Shown: piece after piece, positions 16,770 through 24,339 of the stretch
How the letters are laid out: each line of letters starts with the position of its first letter
Position numbering within the stretch: position 1 is the stretch's first letter
Source of the DNA: Pseudoalteromonas prydzensis
Lineage (GTDB): Bacteria > Pseudomonadota > Gammaproteobacteria > Enterobacterales > Alteromonadaceae
Direction: 5' to 3'
Length of the DNA: 64,000 nt
Assembly: GCF_001661495.1 (NCBI RefSeq)
Contig: NZ_BDDT01000001.1
Coordinates: forward strand, 310,001 to 374,000
The notes under the pieces: model-generated
What the model saw: only the letters and a program-made list of their open reading frames with translations
Told to the model about the DNA's origin: nothing
Database searches by the model: none
Made by a program: the position numbers and the translations under genes

Positions 16770-17501
16770 ATGAAGCTCAATTGTGATTTAGGTGAAAGCT
16801 TTGGCGCGTGGCAAATGGGCCTCGATAGTGAGGTAATGCCACATATCGATATGGCCAATATCGCCTGTGGTTTCCATGGTGGTGATAGTGATGTGATGGC
16901 CAACACCTTAGCACTTGCCAAACAACATAAAGTACTGATTGGCGCTCACCCAAGCTACCCTGATAAGCAAGGTTTTGGGCGTCGCTCGATGGCCTTAACA
17001 GCACAAGAGCTAACCAACTGCCTGCATTACCAGATAGCCGCAATTGAAGGCATGGCAAAAGTGCAAGGTCTCAAGTTAAGCTATGTAAAACCTCACGGTG
17101 CGTTATACAACGATATGATGGCTAATGAGACAATTTTACATACCGTCATGCAAGCTGTTGTTAGTTATTCCGCAGATTTGCAACTGATGATTTTAGCTAC
17201 AGCACAAGCAGAACAGCATAAACAGCTAGCTCAGCAATATCAGCTAACGCTCATTTTAGAAGCGTTTGCTGATCGTCAATATACCGATGAAGGGCAGCTC
17301 GTATCGAGAAGCATGGCAGGTAGTGTCCATGATAAACCCGCATTGCTCGCACAGGTTAAACAGTTACTCGCCACTGGCTGCGTAACAACCCGCTCTGGTA
17401 AGCAATTACCACTGCATGCTGATAGTTTATGCGTTCACGGCGATAACGCCGCTGGTATTGCCCTTATTGAAGAGATCAAAGCACTATGTCACAACAGCTA
17501 A
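16770..17501 (+). CDS. pxpA: 5-oxoprolinase subunit PxpA (LamB/YcsF)
   Basis: A 243-residue protein with the family start MKLNCDLGESFGAWQMG, then MANIACGFHGGD, GAHPSYPD and KPHGALYNDM, all characteristic of LamB/YcsF proteins. PxpA with PxpB and PxpC forms the ATP-dependent bacterial 5-oxoprolinase, which opens 5-oxoproline (pyroglutamate) to glutamate. No pxpB or pxpC homologue is in this window, so the complex must use subunits encoded elsewhere or PxpA works differently here. It starts 12 bases after DUF1445 and its 3' end overlaps the DUF4392 gene by 16 bases, so the set is one transcript. Confidence 0.93.
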   Translation: MKLNCDLGESFGAWQMGLDSEVMPHIDMANIACGFHGGDSDVMANTLALAKQHKVLIGAHPSYPDKQGFGRRSMALTAQELTNCLHYQIAAIEGMAKVQGLKLSYVKPHGALYNDMMANETILHTVMQAVVSYSADLQLMILATAQAEQHKQLAQQYQLTLILEAFADRQYTDEGQLVSRSMAGSVHDKPALLAQVKQLLATGCVTTRSGKQLPLHADSLCVHGDNAAGIALIEEIKALCHNS

Positions 17502-18355
17502 GTGATGTGCAATTAAGCCAAGCCATCGAAACGATGATGATTGAACAAAACCTTCGCGGCATGCAAAGTCTTTATGCTCATCAACAGCCAGGCACTTACC
17601 TGCGCGCTGCAAAGTCGTTATTTGATGCAAAAAACACCGTGCTCATTGGCACCGGCTTTGCGGTAAAACAAACCTTTGAAACTGACGGCCCAGTCGGTGC
17701 GATTGCTTTATACAATGCATTGCAAGCACTTGGCAAACGCCCCGTTTTAGTATGTGGCAACCCCCTTTACAGTGCTCTTAAAAATGACTTTAATTGCTTT
17801 GAGTTACCTCTTAATAACATTACTGAGGCGCTGCCATTCAGCCAAGCGGCGTTGGCAAATTTAAAACCAGACTGCGTACTGTCAATCGAGCGCCCAGGGC
17901 TATGCCACGGCAATAAATACTACAACATGCGTGGTATCGATATTTCTGCTGATTGTGGTTGCTTTGATTTTTTTATTACCCAAGCCACCTGCCCTACTGT
18001 TGCCATTGGTGATGGCGGTAACGAAATAGGCATGGGCAATTTGTCACAATATATGACCGAGTTGAGCATCACGCCAAGCCTAACCTGTTGTGATGAGTTG
18101 TTATTGGCCGATGTATCAAACTGGGCAGCCTACGGCATCATTGCTTTGTTAAGCCGCTGGAGCGGCCAAGACTTACTCAAAAATATCGATACTCTAGCAA
18201 TATTACAATACTTGAGTGAACGCGGCAGCGTGGATGGTGTTACACACAAGAACGAATTAACCGAAGACGGCCTACATGCCATACATGGCCAACAACTCAT
18301 CGCAAGACTACGTCTGCTTAGCGGTGTTGCCAATCAGAATGAGGATTTACAATGA
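17486..18355 (+). CDS. DUF4392 protein, D-glutamate cyclase catalytic-domain family
   Basis: A 289-residue cytoplasmic protein. Family-like motifs are VLIGTGFAVKQTFETDGPVG, LSIERPGLCHGNKYYNMRG, and AIGDGGNEIGMGN. It matches the DUF4392 family, whose animal member DGLUCY converts D-glutamate to 5-oxo-D-proline. The gene overlaps pxpA by 16 bases and overlaps the transaminase start by 4 bases (ATGA). The chain predicted from the operon is cyclisation of D-glutamate here and ring opening by the PxpA system, but stereochemical fit of PxpA for the D-form is unproven. The site CCCCCTTTACA of the recurring 17-bp palindrome occurs inside it at 17761-17771. Confidence 0.82.
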   Translation: MSQQLSDVQLSQAIETMMIEQNLRGMQSLYAHQQPGTYLRAAKSLFDAKNTVLIGTGFAVKQTFETDGPVGAIALYNALQALGKRPVLVCGNPLYSALKNDFNCFELPLNNITEALPFSQAALANLKPDCVLSIERPGLCHGNKYYNMRGIDISADCGCFDFFITQATCPTVAIGDGGNEIGMGNLSQYMTELSITPSLTCCDELLLADVSNWAAYGIIALLSRWSGQDLLKNIDTLAILQYLSERGSVDGVTHKNELTEDGLHAIHGQQLIARLRLLSGVANQNEDLQ

Positions 18356-19209
18356 GCACGGTGTATTTAAACGGCGATTATATGAGCGCTGAGCACGCAA
18401 AAATATCACCAATGGATAGAGGGTTTTTATTTGGTGATGGTATTTACGAAGTGATCCCTGCCTACAATGGCAAAATGCTTGGCTTTGCCGCACATATAGA
18501 GCGCATGAATAACGGTTTAAATGAGCTGGAAATTAGCTTAGGTTATACAGCTGAGCAATGGCGTGAAATCTGTCAGCAATTGTGTGAGAAAAACCAAGGT
18601 GATAACTTAGGTATTTATTTACATGTTAGTCGCGGCGCTGATACAAAACGAGCTCATGCTTATTCTAATGGCATAACACCCACTGTATTTGCTTACGCGT
18701 TCGAAATCCCTCCACAGCCGGTGAGTGACATCGACAATGCTAAAACCTATACAGTGTCTGTAGAGCAAGACAAACGCTGGCAGCGTTGCCACATCAAATC
18801 AACAGCCTTGCTTGGTAATGTGATGCACTACCAACATGGTGCGGCAGCAGGTAACAGCGAGACTATTCTATATAACCGCTTAGATGAACTCACCGAAGCA
18901 AGCTCAAGCAATGTATTTATCGTTAAAGATGGCGTTATTAGCACCCCTCCTTTAGATACCCAAATATTGCCCGGCATCACTCGTTGGTTAATTATTAATA
19001 TTCTCCACAGCCACAGTGACTTTAAAGTACAAGAGCGCGTTATAACTAAGCAAGAATTGTTTGCCGCAGATGAAGTGTGGATCACCAGCGCCACCAAAGA
19101 AGTTGGTCCGGTGATAAAACTCAATGGGCAACCAGTTGCTGATGGCAAGCCAGGTAAAATATGGCAACAAGTGCAAAGCTTATTTACTAAACACAAGTTT
19201 GATTATTAA
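18352..19209 (+). CDS. D-amino acid transaminase-like class IV aminotransferase
   Basis: A 285-residue PLP enzyme of fold type IV. The start region VYLNGDYMSAEHAKISPMDR and GFLFGDGIYEVIPAYNG is typical of D-alanine transaminases. The Schiff-base Lys lies in CHIKSTALLGN (near 148) and the glutamate that contacts the pyridine nitrogen in LTEASSSNVF (near 180). The family moves the amino group between D-amino acids and 2-oxoacids, with D-glutamate/2-oxoglutarate as the usual pair. Coupled by an ATGA overlap to the D-glutamate cyclase gene, it fits a D-glutamate use pathway. Branched-chain aminotransferase or aminodeoxychorismate lyase are alternatives from sequence alone, but context favours a D-amino acid role. 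Confidence 0.87.
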   Translation: MSTVYLNGDYMSAEHAKISPMDRGFLFGDGIYEVIPAYNGKMLGFAAHIERMNNGLNELEISLGYTAEQWREICQQLCEKNQGDNLGIYLHVSRGADTKRAHAYSNGITPTVFAYAFEIPPQPVSDIDNAKTYTVSVEQDKRWQRCHIKSTALLGNVMHYQHGAAAGNSETILYNRLDELTEASSSNVFIVKDGVISTPPLDTQILPGITRWLIINILHSHSDFKVQERVITKQELFAADEVWITSATKEVGPVIKLNGQPVADGKPGKIWQQVQSLFTKHKFDY

Positions 19210-19470
19210 TAGCGGTAAGCGGTAATTATAAAAGCCGTGTTTGTTAAGTAAACACGGCTTTTTAAATCCAATTATAAGCTGTTTAAGTTGAGTTAAGCTT
19301 AACCCTAATAACTGTGCCCGTTTAATTAGGGTGACAAATTCTACATCAGCGTTTTCATAAATACGGTAACTACCTTGTCGCTTAATGTCACTTAATAAAC
19401 CAATCGCTTCATAATGCCGAATGGTTTTTAAGGATACATCACAACGGGTCGCTATTTCGCCAATATACAC
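19180..19470 (-). CDS. Truncated MerR-family DNA-binding protein
   Basis: Residues 1-70 form a good MerR winged helix-turn-helix: YIGEIATRCDVSLKTIRHYEA, then IGLLSDIKRQGSYRIYE and the second helix with AQLLGLSLTQLKQLI. Normal members continue into a long dimerisation helix and effector domain. Here the frame stops after 96 codons, and its last 25 codons run through the transaminase terminator (19230-19262) and into that gene's 3' end. The start is a GTG with AAAGGAG eight bases upstream; it overlaps nearly with the deacetylase stop, so translation is probably coupled. It may be a decayed regulator or a DNA-binding-only protein. Confidence 0.6.
   Translation of the reverse strand: MYIGEIATRCDVSLKTIRHYEAIGLLSDIKRQGSYRIYENADVEFVTLIKRAQLLGLSLTQLKQLIIGFKKPCLLNKHGFYNYRLPLLIIKLVFSK
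19230..19262. terminator. Bidirectional terminator after the D-glutamate operon
   Basis: Perfect 13-bp stem AAAAGCCGTGTTT (19230-19242) with its complement (19250-19262), 7-base loop. A-runs and T-runs on both sides make it work in either direction. It ends the operon 20 bases past the transaminase stop and lies inside the 3' part of the MerR frame. Confidence 0.85.
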
Positions 19471-19473
19471 CGC

Positions 19474-20235
19474 TCACTCCTTTGCCTGTTGCTGCATAAT
19501 ATTTATATATGAATCAACGTAATATTTTTCTTTATTTGCAGCTAAGAAAGCTAATAACTGCGCGTGAGCCGTGACTGAAATACTCAAATGATCACCACCT
19601 ACACCATGAAAAAGAAGATTGATCAGCTGCGTTTTTGCGGGAACGTTTTTCACATACTCAATCAATTGCTGCCCAGTCACATCTGATGGCGCCCAAAGGA
19701 CAGAACGCTCACTCTGATCAAGTCCTTTTATTGCCACAAAATGCGCTTTAAGCGGCTCTATAAAATCGTTACCAGCGGCTTGAGTATCAAAGCAAGGCGG
19801 CGTGAATGTGCGCTGAGTTTTGCCATCAAGTGCTTGTAAAAATATATTCGCCGTGAGCACTTCGCGTATTGCACGTTCTGCAGTGTAATTATCAAGATTT
19901 TGCTCTTCACTCACCCATTCTCGTGACGGTTTTGCTGCGCTGCAAGGATGAAATAAACTGTGATTGCCAAGCTCATGCCCATCACTTGCAAGTGCTTGCC
20001 AATCTGCCATACGCGATTGCACACTCGCTGAGTTTGGTACGATATAAAACGAGGCTTTAAAGTTGTATTCATTTAGTGCGGGTACTGCGTTATCGAGTTG
20101 ACTAGCTAACGCATCGTCATAAGACAGGCTCACCGCTATTTTATTATTGTCTGGCCAAGCTGGTGCTGCTTGTGCGTTAACCGCAGGGAAACTAAAGCCT
20201 GCAAACACCGCCAACAAAACTGTTATTTTAGTCAT
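19474..20235 (-). CDS. Exported polysaccharide deacetylase (NodB-like)
   Basis: A 253-residue protein with a signal peptide (MTKITVLLAVFAGFSFPAVNAQA). NodB motifs are visible: SLSYDDA (near 39, catalytic base and metal Asp) and HELGNHSLFHPC (near 83-94, metal His pair). The family removes acetyl groups from N-acetylglucosamine in chitin or peptidoglycan, or acts on related amides. I start at ATG 20235; the longest frame runs 45 bases further and overlaps the upstream VOC gene. The stop is four bases from the MerR start. With GH3 on the other side of the terminator, the region has an amino-sugar polymer theme, but the two are on opposite strands. Confidence 0.82.
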   Translation of the reverse strand: MTKITVLLAVFAGFSFPAVNAQAAPAWPDNNKIAVSLSYDDALASQLDNAVPALNEYNFKASFYIVPNSASVQSRMADWQALASDGHELGNHSLFHPCSAAKPSREWVSEEQNLDNYTAERAIREVLTANIFLQALDGKTQRTFTPPCFDTQAAGNDFIEPLKAHFVAIKGLDQSERSVLWAPSDVTGQQLIEYVKNVPAKTQLINLLFHGVGGDHLSISVTAHAQLLAFLAANKEKYYVDSYINIMQQQAKE

Positions 20236-20258
20236 GTTTCTACCATTAAATTGCATGG

Positions 20259-20639
20259 TTACGCAGCCTGAATGAAACAAAATATATTTAGTTTATTGCC
20301 GTCTAGATCACGGAAGTAACCAGCATAAAAGCCCGGCATTTCACGCGGTCCAGGCGCCCCTTCATCGGTTGCCCCAAGTTCAATTGCTTTTGCATAAAAA
20401 GCATCTACTTGTGCAGGAGTCTCGGCCGCAATCGCGATCATAGTACCATTGCCCGCAGTTGCGGCATGACCATCATAGGGTTTAGTGATGGCAAAACCTG
20501 GCTGCTGAGGGTCAACACTCCAAGCGACAAACTTGTCAGTCTCTAGAAACCGTTGCGCATTGAGTAAAGAGAATAGTTCATCATAAAACGCCACGGCATC
20601 TGGCAGATTATTGGTACCTAACATTGTATAGCCAATCAT
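20259..20639 (-). CDS. VOC-family (glyoxalase/bleomycin-resistance-like) protein
   Basis: A 126-residue single-domain protein with the paired beta-alpha-beta-beta-beta pattern: MIGYTMLGTNNLPDAVAFYDELF at the start and YAGYFRDLDGNKLNIFCF at the end, which are typical VOC ends. The C-terminal part FRDLDGNKLNIF carries the usual metal-ligand neighbourhood. No substrate can be named. AAGGAA precedes the ATG. It is the first gene of a probable minus-strand run with the deacetylase and MerR genes. Confidence 0.85.
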   Translation of the reverse strand: MIGYTMLGTNNLPDAVAFYDELFSLLNAQRFLETDKFVAWSVDPQQPGFAITKPYDGHAATAGNGTMIAIAAETPAQVDAFYAKAIELGATDEGAPGPREMPGFYAGYFRDLDGNKLNIFCFIQAA

Positions 20640-20819
20640 AATTATTCCTTATTGAAAATTGATCACTATCCAAGATAACTGCGTGTTGATGTTTAGTCCA
20701 TTATTTATACTGCTAATAACTGCCGCCCCTTCATTAAAATAACCATTATCTTTTTTATTCATTAAAAAAATAACGTACTATCAATATGTTCAAAGAAATT
20801 AATCAGGACTTTTATTTTC

Positions 20820-21509
20820 ATGGAAATACTGCAAACGACAAAACTCAGACCACAACTGCCGTACCCATACTATTGCAGCGAATTCGAAGCCACGAGTTTT
20901 GTAGATGCAGATTTTTCGACCCATCAAATCCTATTTCCTGCACAATTAGGTAAAGCCGTAAGTAAAAGAAAAGCCGAATATTTGGCAGGCAGAGTGTGCG
21001 CTAAACACGTACTCGCAACGCTTAGTATTGATAATTTTGAACTGCAAAGCGGGACTGATCGCGCCCCCATCTGGCCTGAAAACATTATTGGTAGCATTAC
21101 CCACACCCAGGGCGTCGCAATGGCAATGGCGTGTCAGCACACTGATGTCGCTGGAATTGGTATTGATATAGAGCAACTAATGAGTGCAGAGCAAGAACTA
21201 GAGCTACAAAAGCAAATTTTGCATCCTGATGAATACCCACTGTTTAGACAATTGGCTGAGCAGCTTTCACATCCATTAACAGTCATTTTTTCAGCCAAAG
21301 AAAGCATTTTTAAAGCGTTATACCCAAGTGTAAAGCAATTTTTTGGTTTTGAAGCCGCTAAACTCATTGCTTTTAATCAACAACAGCTGCAATTTAAAAT
21401 AACCCAAACACTTGCATCAGCAGTGCCTAAAAACACTCAAATTGCGGTGTTTTACCAAATAAATGTAAGCATAGTACTCACTGAGTGCGAGTTTACTATC
21501 GCACCTTAA
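20820..21509 (+). CDS. Sfp/EntD-type 4'-phosphopantetheinyl transferase
   Basis: A 229-residue protein with the two signature blocks GIGIDIEQL (about 112-120, metal Asp/Glu) and FSAKESIFKALYP (about 160-172). The N-terminal half has the EntD-like stretches FPAQLGKAVSKRKAEYLAGR and GSITHTQG. The family transfers phosphopantetheine from CoA to carrier proteins of siderophore, polyketide or polyunsaturated fatty acid synthases. No carrier-protein or synthase gene is in the window, so its partner is elsewhere. It stands alone, with a promoter region of about 180 bases shared with the divergent VOC gene. Confidence 0.87.
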   Translation: MEILQTTKLRPQLPYPYYCSEFEATSFVDADFSTHQILFPAQLGKAVSKRKAEYLAGRVCAKHVLATLSIDNFELQSGTDRAPIWPENIIGSITHTQGVAMAMACQHTDVAGIGIDIEQLMSAEQELELQKQILHPDEYPLFRQLAEQLSHPLTVIFSAKESIFKALYPSVKQFFGFEAAKLIAFNQQQLQFKITQTLASAVPKNTQIAVFYQINVSIVLTECEFTIAP

Positions 21510-21643
21510 CCACTAAAAAGATTGATGGCGGCTATCATTATTAATTCCTATTCATTTTAAAGGTATTCATCGCATCATGGTGTACCTTTGGGTTTTGTTA
21601 TTCTATAACGGTTAGGTGCGATAATTAATAACAAGGAATTAAA

Positions 21644-23668
21644 ATGAAATTGATTGCCCCCGCAGCCCTGCTAACCTCACTGTGCTTTTCAGTATTAGCC
21701 AATGATAATGTGCAAACTCTACAACTTGAAAACGTGTTCGACCTTGAATATGCCAATCAAATTGAAATGACCAATGATGGTAAAACTGTGTACTTTGTGC
21801 GTAATCGCATGGATATTAAAAGCGACCGTAAAGTAAGTAATATTTGGTCTGTAGATAGTAATTCCAAACAGCTACAGCCTCTTACATCAGGTGTGCATAT
21901 GGACTATGCGCCAGTGCTTTCTCCGGATGAAACACGCTTAGCGTTTATTTCAACACGCGATGGCAGTAGCCAAATTTATGTAAAGTGGCTAAAAACAGGC
22001 GCACTTGCAAAAATTAGTAACCTGACCCAAAACCCCTCTAATTTGCAGTGGTCACCCAATGGTCGGCAACTGCTGTTTAGCCAATTTGTACCAAGTAAAG
22101 CTGCGGCTCCTGTCAGTCTACCGGGTAAACCAGAAGGCGCGAACTGGGCAGAGCCCGCCAAGTATATTGATGATGTATATTATCGCGCTGATGGTGGTGG
22201 CTACACTAAGTCGGGGTTTCGCCATTTATTTAGCATCGATGCCAATGGCGGTAATGCTCGCCAATTAACCAGCGGTGACTTCGACCATAGTGGACCAATT
22301 AGTTTTGCTGATGAAGGAAATACGCTCTATTTTTCGGCAAATCGACATCCCAACTTTAGGCTCAAACCAACTAATTCCGAGATTTATCAACTGACATTGA
22401 AAGACTTGCAGATCACTGCTGTTACCGACCGAGTAGGTCCTGATAGCCAACCTCAAGTATCTCCAAATGGCCGCTACCTCGCCTACACGGGTTATGATGA
22501 TAAACGCACAAATTATGAAAATAGTCAGCTGTATGTTCGCGATTTAAAGTCTGGCGAAACCACTAATTTAACTAGTGATTTTGACCGCAGCGTTGGACAA
22601 ATAAAGTGGGCTGATAACTCCAGTGGTATATTTTTTAGTTACGCCAGCGAGGGGCAAACTGTACTTGCTTATCAACCGCGCAGTGGCAAGCGTAAAGTCA
22701 TTACCGAAAAAATAGGTAGCGTGTCTTTTGGTCGCCCATACTCAGGTGGCGATTTTGATATCAGCGATGATGGTGATGTCGCAATTACCCTAGCCGATAC
22801 CCAGCGCCCTGCCGATGTCGCCATAGTTAAAAGTGGTAAAGCGCAGCGTCTAACTAAATTAAATGATGATGCCTTAGGTAATAAGCAACTGGCAAAAGTA
22901 GAAGAAATCTGGATTAAATCAAGTCATGACGATTTACCAATCCAAGGCTGGGTTGCTTACCCACCGGGCTTTGACAGCAGCAAAAAATACCCACTTATTT
23001 TAGAAATTCATGGCGGCCCTGTAGCCAACTATGGCCCGCACTTTAGTGCTGAAGTACAATTATTTGCAGCCAAAGGTAATGTGGTTTTATACATGAACCC
23101 ACGTGGCAGCGACTCCTACGGCAAACAGTTTGCACAAACGATTCATCACAATTACCCAAGTAACGATTTTGATGATTTAATGACAGGAGTTGACGCCTTA
23201 ATTGCCAAAGGCTTTATTGATAAATCTAAACTATTTGTTACCGGTGGTTCAGGCGGTGGTGTGCTTACAGCATGGATTGTCGGTCATACTGACCGCTTTG
23301 CAGCAGCCGTGGTAGCAAAACCGGTGATCAATTGGATCAGCTTTGTACTAACTGCTGACTTCTACCCATTCTTTGCCGATTACTGGTTTCCAGGTAAACC
23401 ATGGGAGCATATTGAGCATTATATGAAGCGCTCTCCAATCAGCTATGTGGGCAATGTTAAAACCCCTACGATGCTATTAACCGGTGAAGCTGACTATCGT
23501 ACGCCAATTTCAGAGACGGAGCAGTTTTACCAAGCCCTGAAACTGCAAGGGGTTGATACCGCGATGGTACGTATTCCTGATGCCTCGCATGGTATTACGC
23601 AGCGCCCATCAAACTTGATGGCTAAAGTAGCCTATATCCAATGGTGGTTTGACAAACATAGTAAATAA
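21644..23668 (+). CDS. Exported S9-family prolyl-oligopeptidase-like peptidase
   Basis: A 674-residue protein with a signal peptide (about 1-19, FSVLA). The first two thirds are a WD40-like beta propeller (repeats such as YAPVLSPDETRLAFIST, NLQWSPNGRQLLFSQ, SQPQVSPNGRYLAYTG). The catalytic alpha/beta hydrolase domain has Ser in VTGGSGGGVLTAW (near 534), Asp in EADYRTP (near 616) and His in DASHGIT (near 648). The family cleaves short peptides, often dipeptides or acyl-amino acids from the N-terminus. A likely role is outside or periplasmic peptide use, common in marine proteolytic bacteria. Confidence 0.9.
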   Translation: MKLIAPAALLTSLCFSVLANDNVQTLQLENVFDLEYANQIEMTNDGKTVYFVRNRMDIKSDRKVSNIWSVDSNSKQLQPLTSGVHMDYAPVLSPDETRLAFISTRDGSSQIYVKWLKTGALAKISNLTQNPSNLQWSPNGRQLLFSQFVPSKAAAPVSLPGKPEGANWAEPAKYIDDVYYRADGGGYTKSGFRHLFSIDANGGNARQLTSGDFDHSGPISFADEGNTLYFSANRHPNFRLKPTNSEIYQLTLKDLQITAVTDRVGPDSQPQVSPNGRYLAYTGYDDKRTNYENSQLYVRDLKSGETTNLTSDFDRSVGQIKWADNSSGIFFSYASEGQTVLAYQPRSGKRKVITEKIGSVSFGRPYSGGDFDISDDGDVAITLADTQRPADVAIVKSGKAQRLTKLNDDALGNKQLAKVEEIWIKSSHDDLPIQGWVAYPPGFDSSKKYPLILEIHGGPVANYGPHFSAEVQLFAAKGNVVLYMNPRGSDSYGKQFAQTIHHNYPSNDFDDLMTGVDALIAKGFIDKSKLFVTGGSGGGVLTAWIVGHTDRFAAAVVAKPVINWISFVLTADFYPFFADYWFPGKPWEHIEHYMKRSPISYVGNVKTPTMLLTGEADYRTPISETEQFYQALKLQGVDTAMVRIPDASHGITQRPSNLMAKVAYIQWWFDKHSK

Positions 23669-23688
23669 TGAGTTTGGGAAGCATTGTA

Positions 23689-23709
23689 GGCGCGATTTTA
23701 TATCGCGCC
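23689..23709 (+). terminator. Hairpin after the S9 peptidase gene
   Basis: Perfect 8-bp GC-rich stem GGCGCGAT (23689-23696) with ATCGCGCC (23702-23709), loop TTTAT, 20 bases past the stop. There is no T tail, so it may be a repeat-type hairpin or a weak terminator. Confidence 0.45.
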
Positions 23710-23793
23710 ATATTCGTAACATAAAATAGTCATTTATAAAAACATTACGCGGGGTAAACCCGCTACTCGCTAACTTTACTCTCGCTCACTTTT

Positions 23794-23810
23794 TGTAAAC
23801 CCCCTTTACA
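23794..23810. repeat. 17-bp palindrome TGTAAA-CCCCC-TTTACA, copy 1
   Basis: Full match to the motif that recurs at 33493, 35025, 42334 and 58783. It is intergenic here, about 125 bases after the S9 peptidase stop. Confidence 0.6.
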
Positions 23811-23868
23811 GTAATAATGTAAGTAACTCCTCACATACTTAAAAAATATCGGACTTTGTGTCTCAATT

Positions 23869-24004
23869 GAGTTAGTAAAATTTCGGTTTATGACATTTTT
23901 AGGTCGTTAAGTTAGTAAAAAATCGGTTTGAGCCACTGTTTATGGCGTTTGAGTTGGTAAAAAAGTGGTTTATCCTCGCTTAGAGTTGGTAAAAAATCGG
24001 TTTA
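23869..24004 (+). repeat. Four spaced direct repeats, transposon-end-like (set A)
   Basis: Copies of the form GAGTTRGTAAAAAATCGGTTTA lie at 23869-23890, 23909-23930, 23951-23972 and 23983-24004, all in the same direction, 32 to 42 bases apart. Several spaced transposase-binding repeats at one end are typical of IS21-family and Tn7-type elements. No transposase gene is present, so this would be a relic. Confidence 0.6.
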
Positions 24005-24017
24005 TATTTTTAGTTTA

Positions 24018-24055
24018 AAGGGCAATTCTAGGTATTTTGACCTGAAATTGCCCTT
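24018..24055. repeat. Imperfect long hairpin
   Basis: Outer arms AAGGGCAATT (24018-24027) and AATTGCCCTT (24046-24055) with inner AGGT/ACCT pairing (24030-24033, 24040-24043). It sits between the two repeat sets and could mark a junction of two elements or an old terminator. Confidence 0.5.
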
Positions 24056-24116
24056 ACCAATAGCCAAAAAAGCATTTAAGCGTACTTTTTATTAAAAAAG
24101 TGCGAGTAAAAGCTAG

Positions 24117-24222
24117 GCTGATTAAATACTGATCCAAACATTTAGGTAAAACTGAGCAGCTAGTTAAACTCTGATCCAAATCGGGAGTCTGAAATTACCA
24201 GCTAGTTAAATCGTGATCTGAG
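24117..24222 (+). repeat. Three 42-base-spaced direct repeats (set B)
   Basis: Copies related to GCTAGTTAAACTCTGATCCA lie at 24117-24138, 24159-24180 and 24201-24222, exactly 42 bases apart. The sequence differs from set A but has the same architecture, suggesting the end of a second, unrelated element. Confidence 0.6.
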
Positions 24223-24287
24223 TTAAGCCGAACTTTGCATAAGCAGCCTATATACTTCTTATTATTGGTTTTGCTAGCAACGAAAAA

Positions 24288-24305
24288 AAGGGCCTTGCGG
24301 CCCTT
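24288..24305 (-). terminator. Rho-independent terminator of aceA
   Basis: Stem AAGGGCC (24288-24294) with GGCCCTT (24299-24305), 4-base loop. On the minus strand it is followed directly by a run of seven T. It is 35 bases past the aceA stop. Confidence 0.85.
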
Positions 24306-24339
24306 GTAACACTGTTGAGTTGGAATGTTGTTTTACTTT

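Larger units (their letters stand above)
23669..24339. other. 671-base gene-free region with transposon-end-like repeats
   Basis: No coding frame is convincing. From left to right it holds a hairpin (23689-23709), one copy of the recurring 17-bp palindrome (23794-23810), four spaced copies of a 22-base repeat (23869-24004), a long imperfect hairpin (24018-24055), three 42-base-spaced copies of a second repeat (24117-24222), and the aceA terminator (24288-24305). Confidence 0.7.

Noticed and set aside
23869..24222. CRISPR array
   Set aside because: Repeats are few, imperfect and AT-rich, spacers are 10 to 20 bases, and there are no cas genes.
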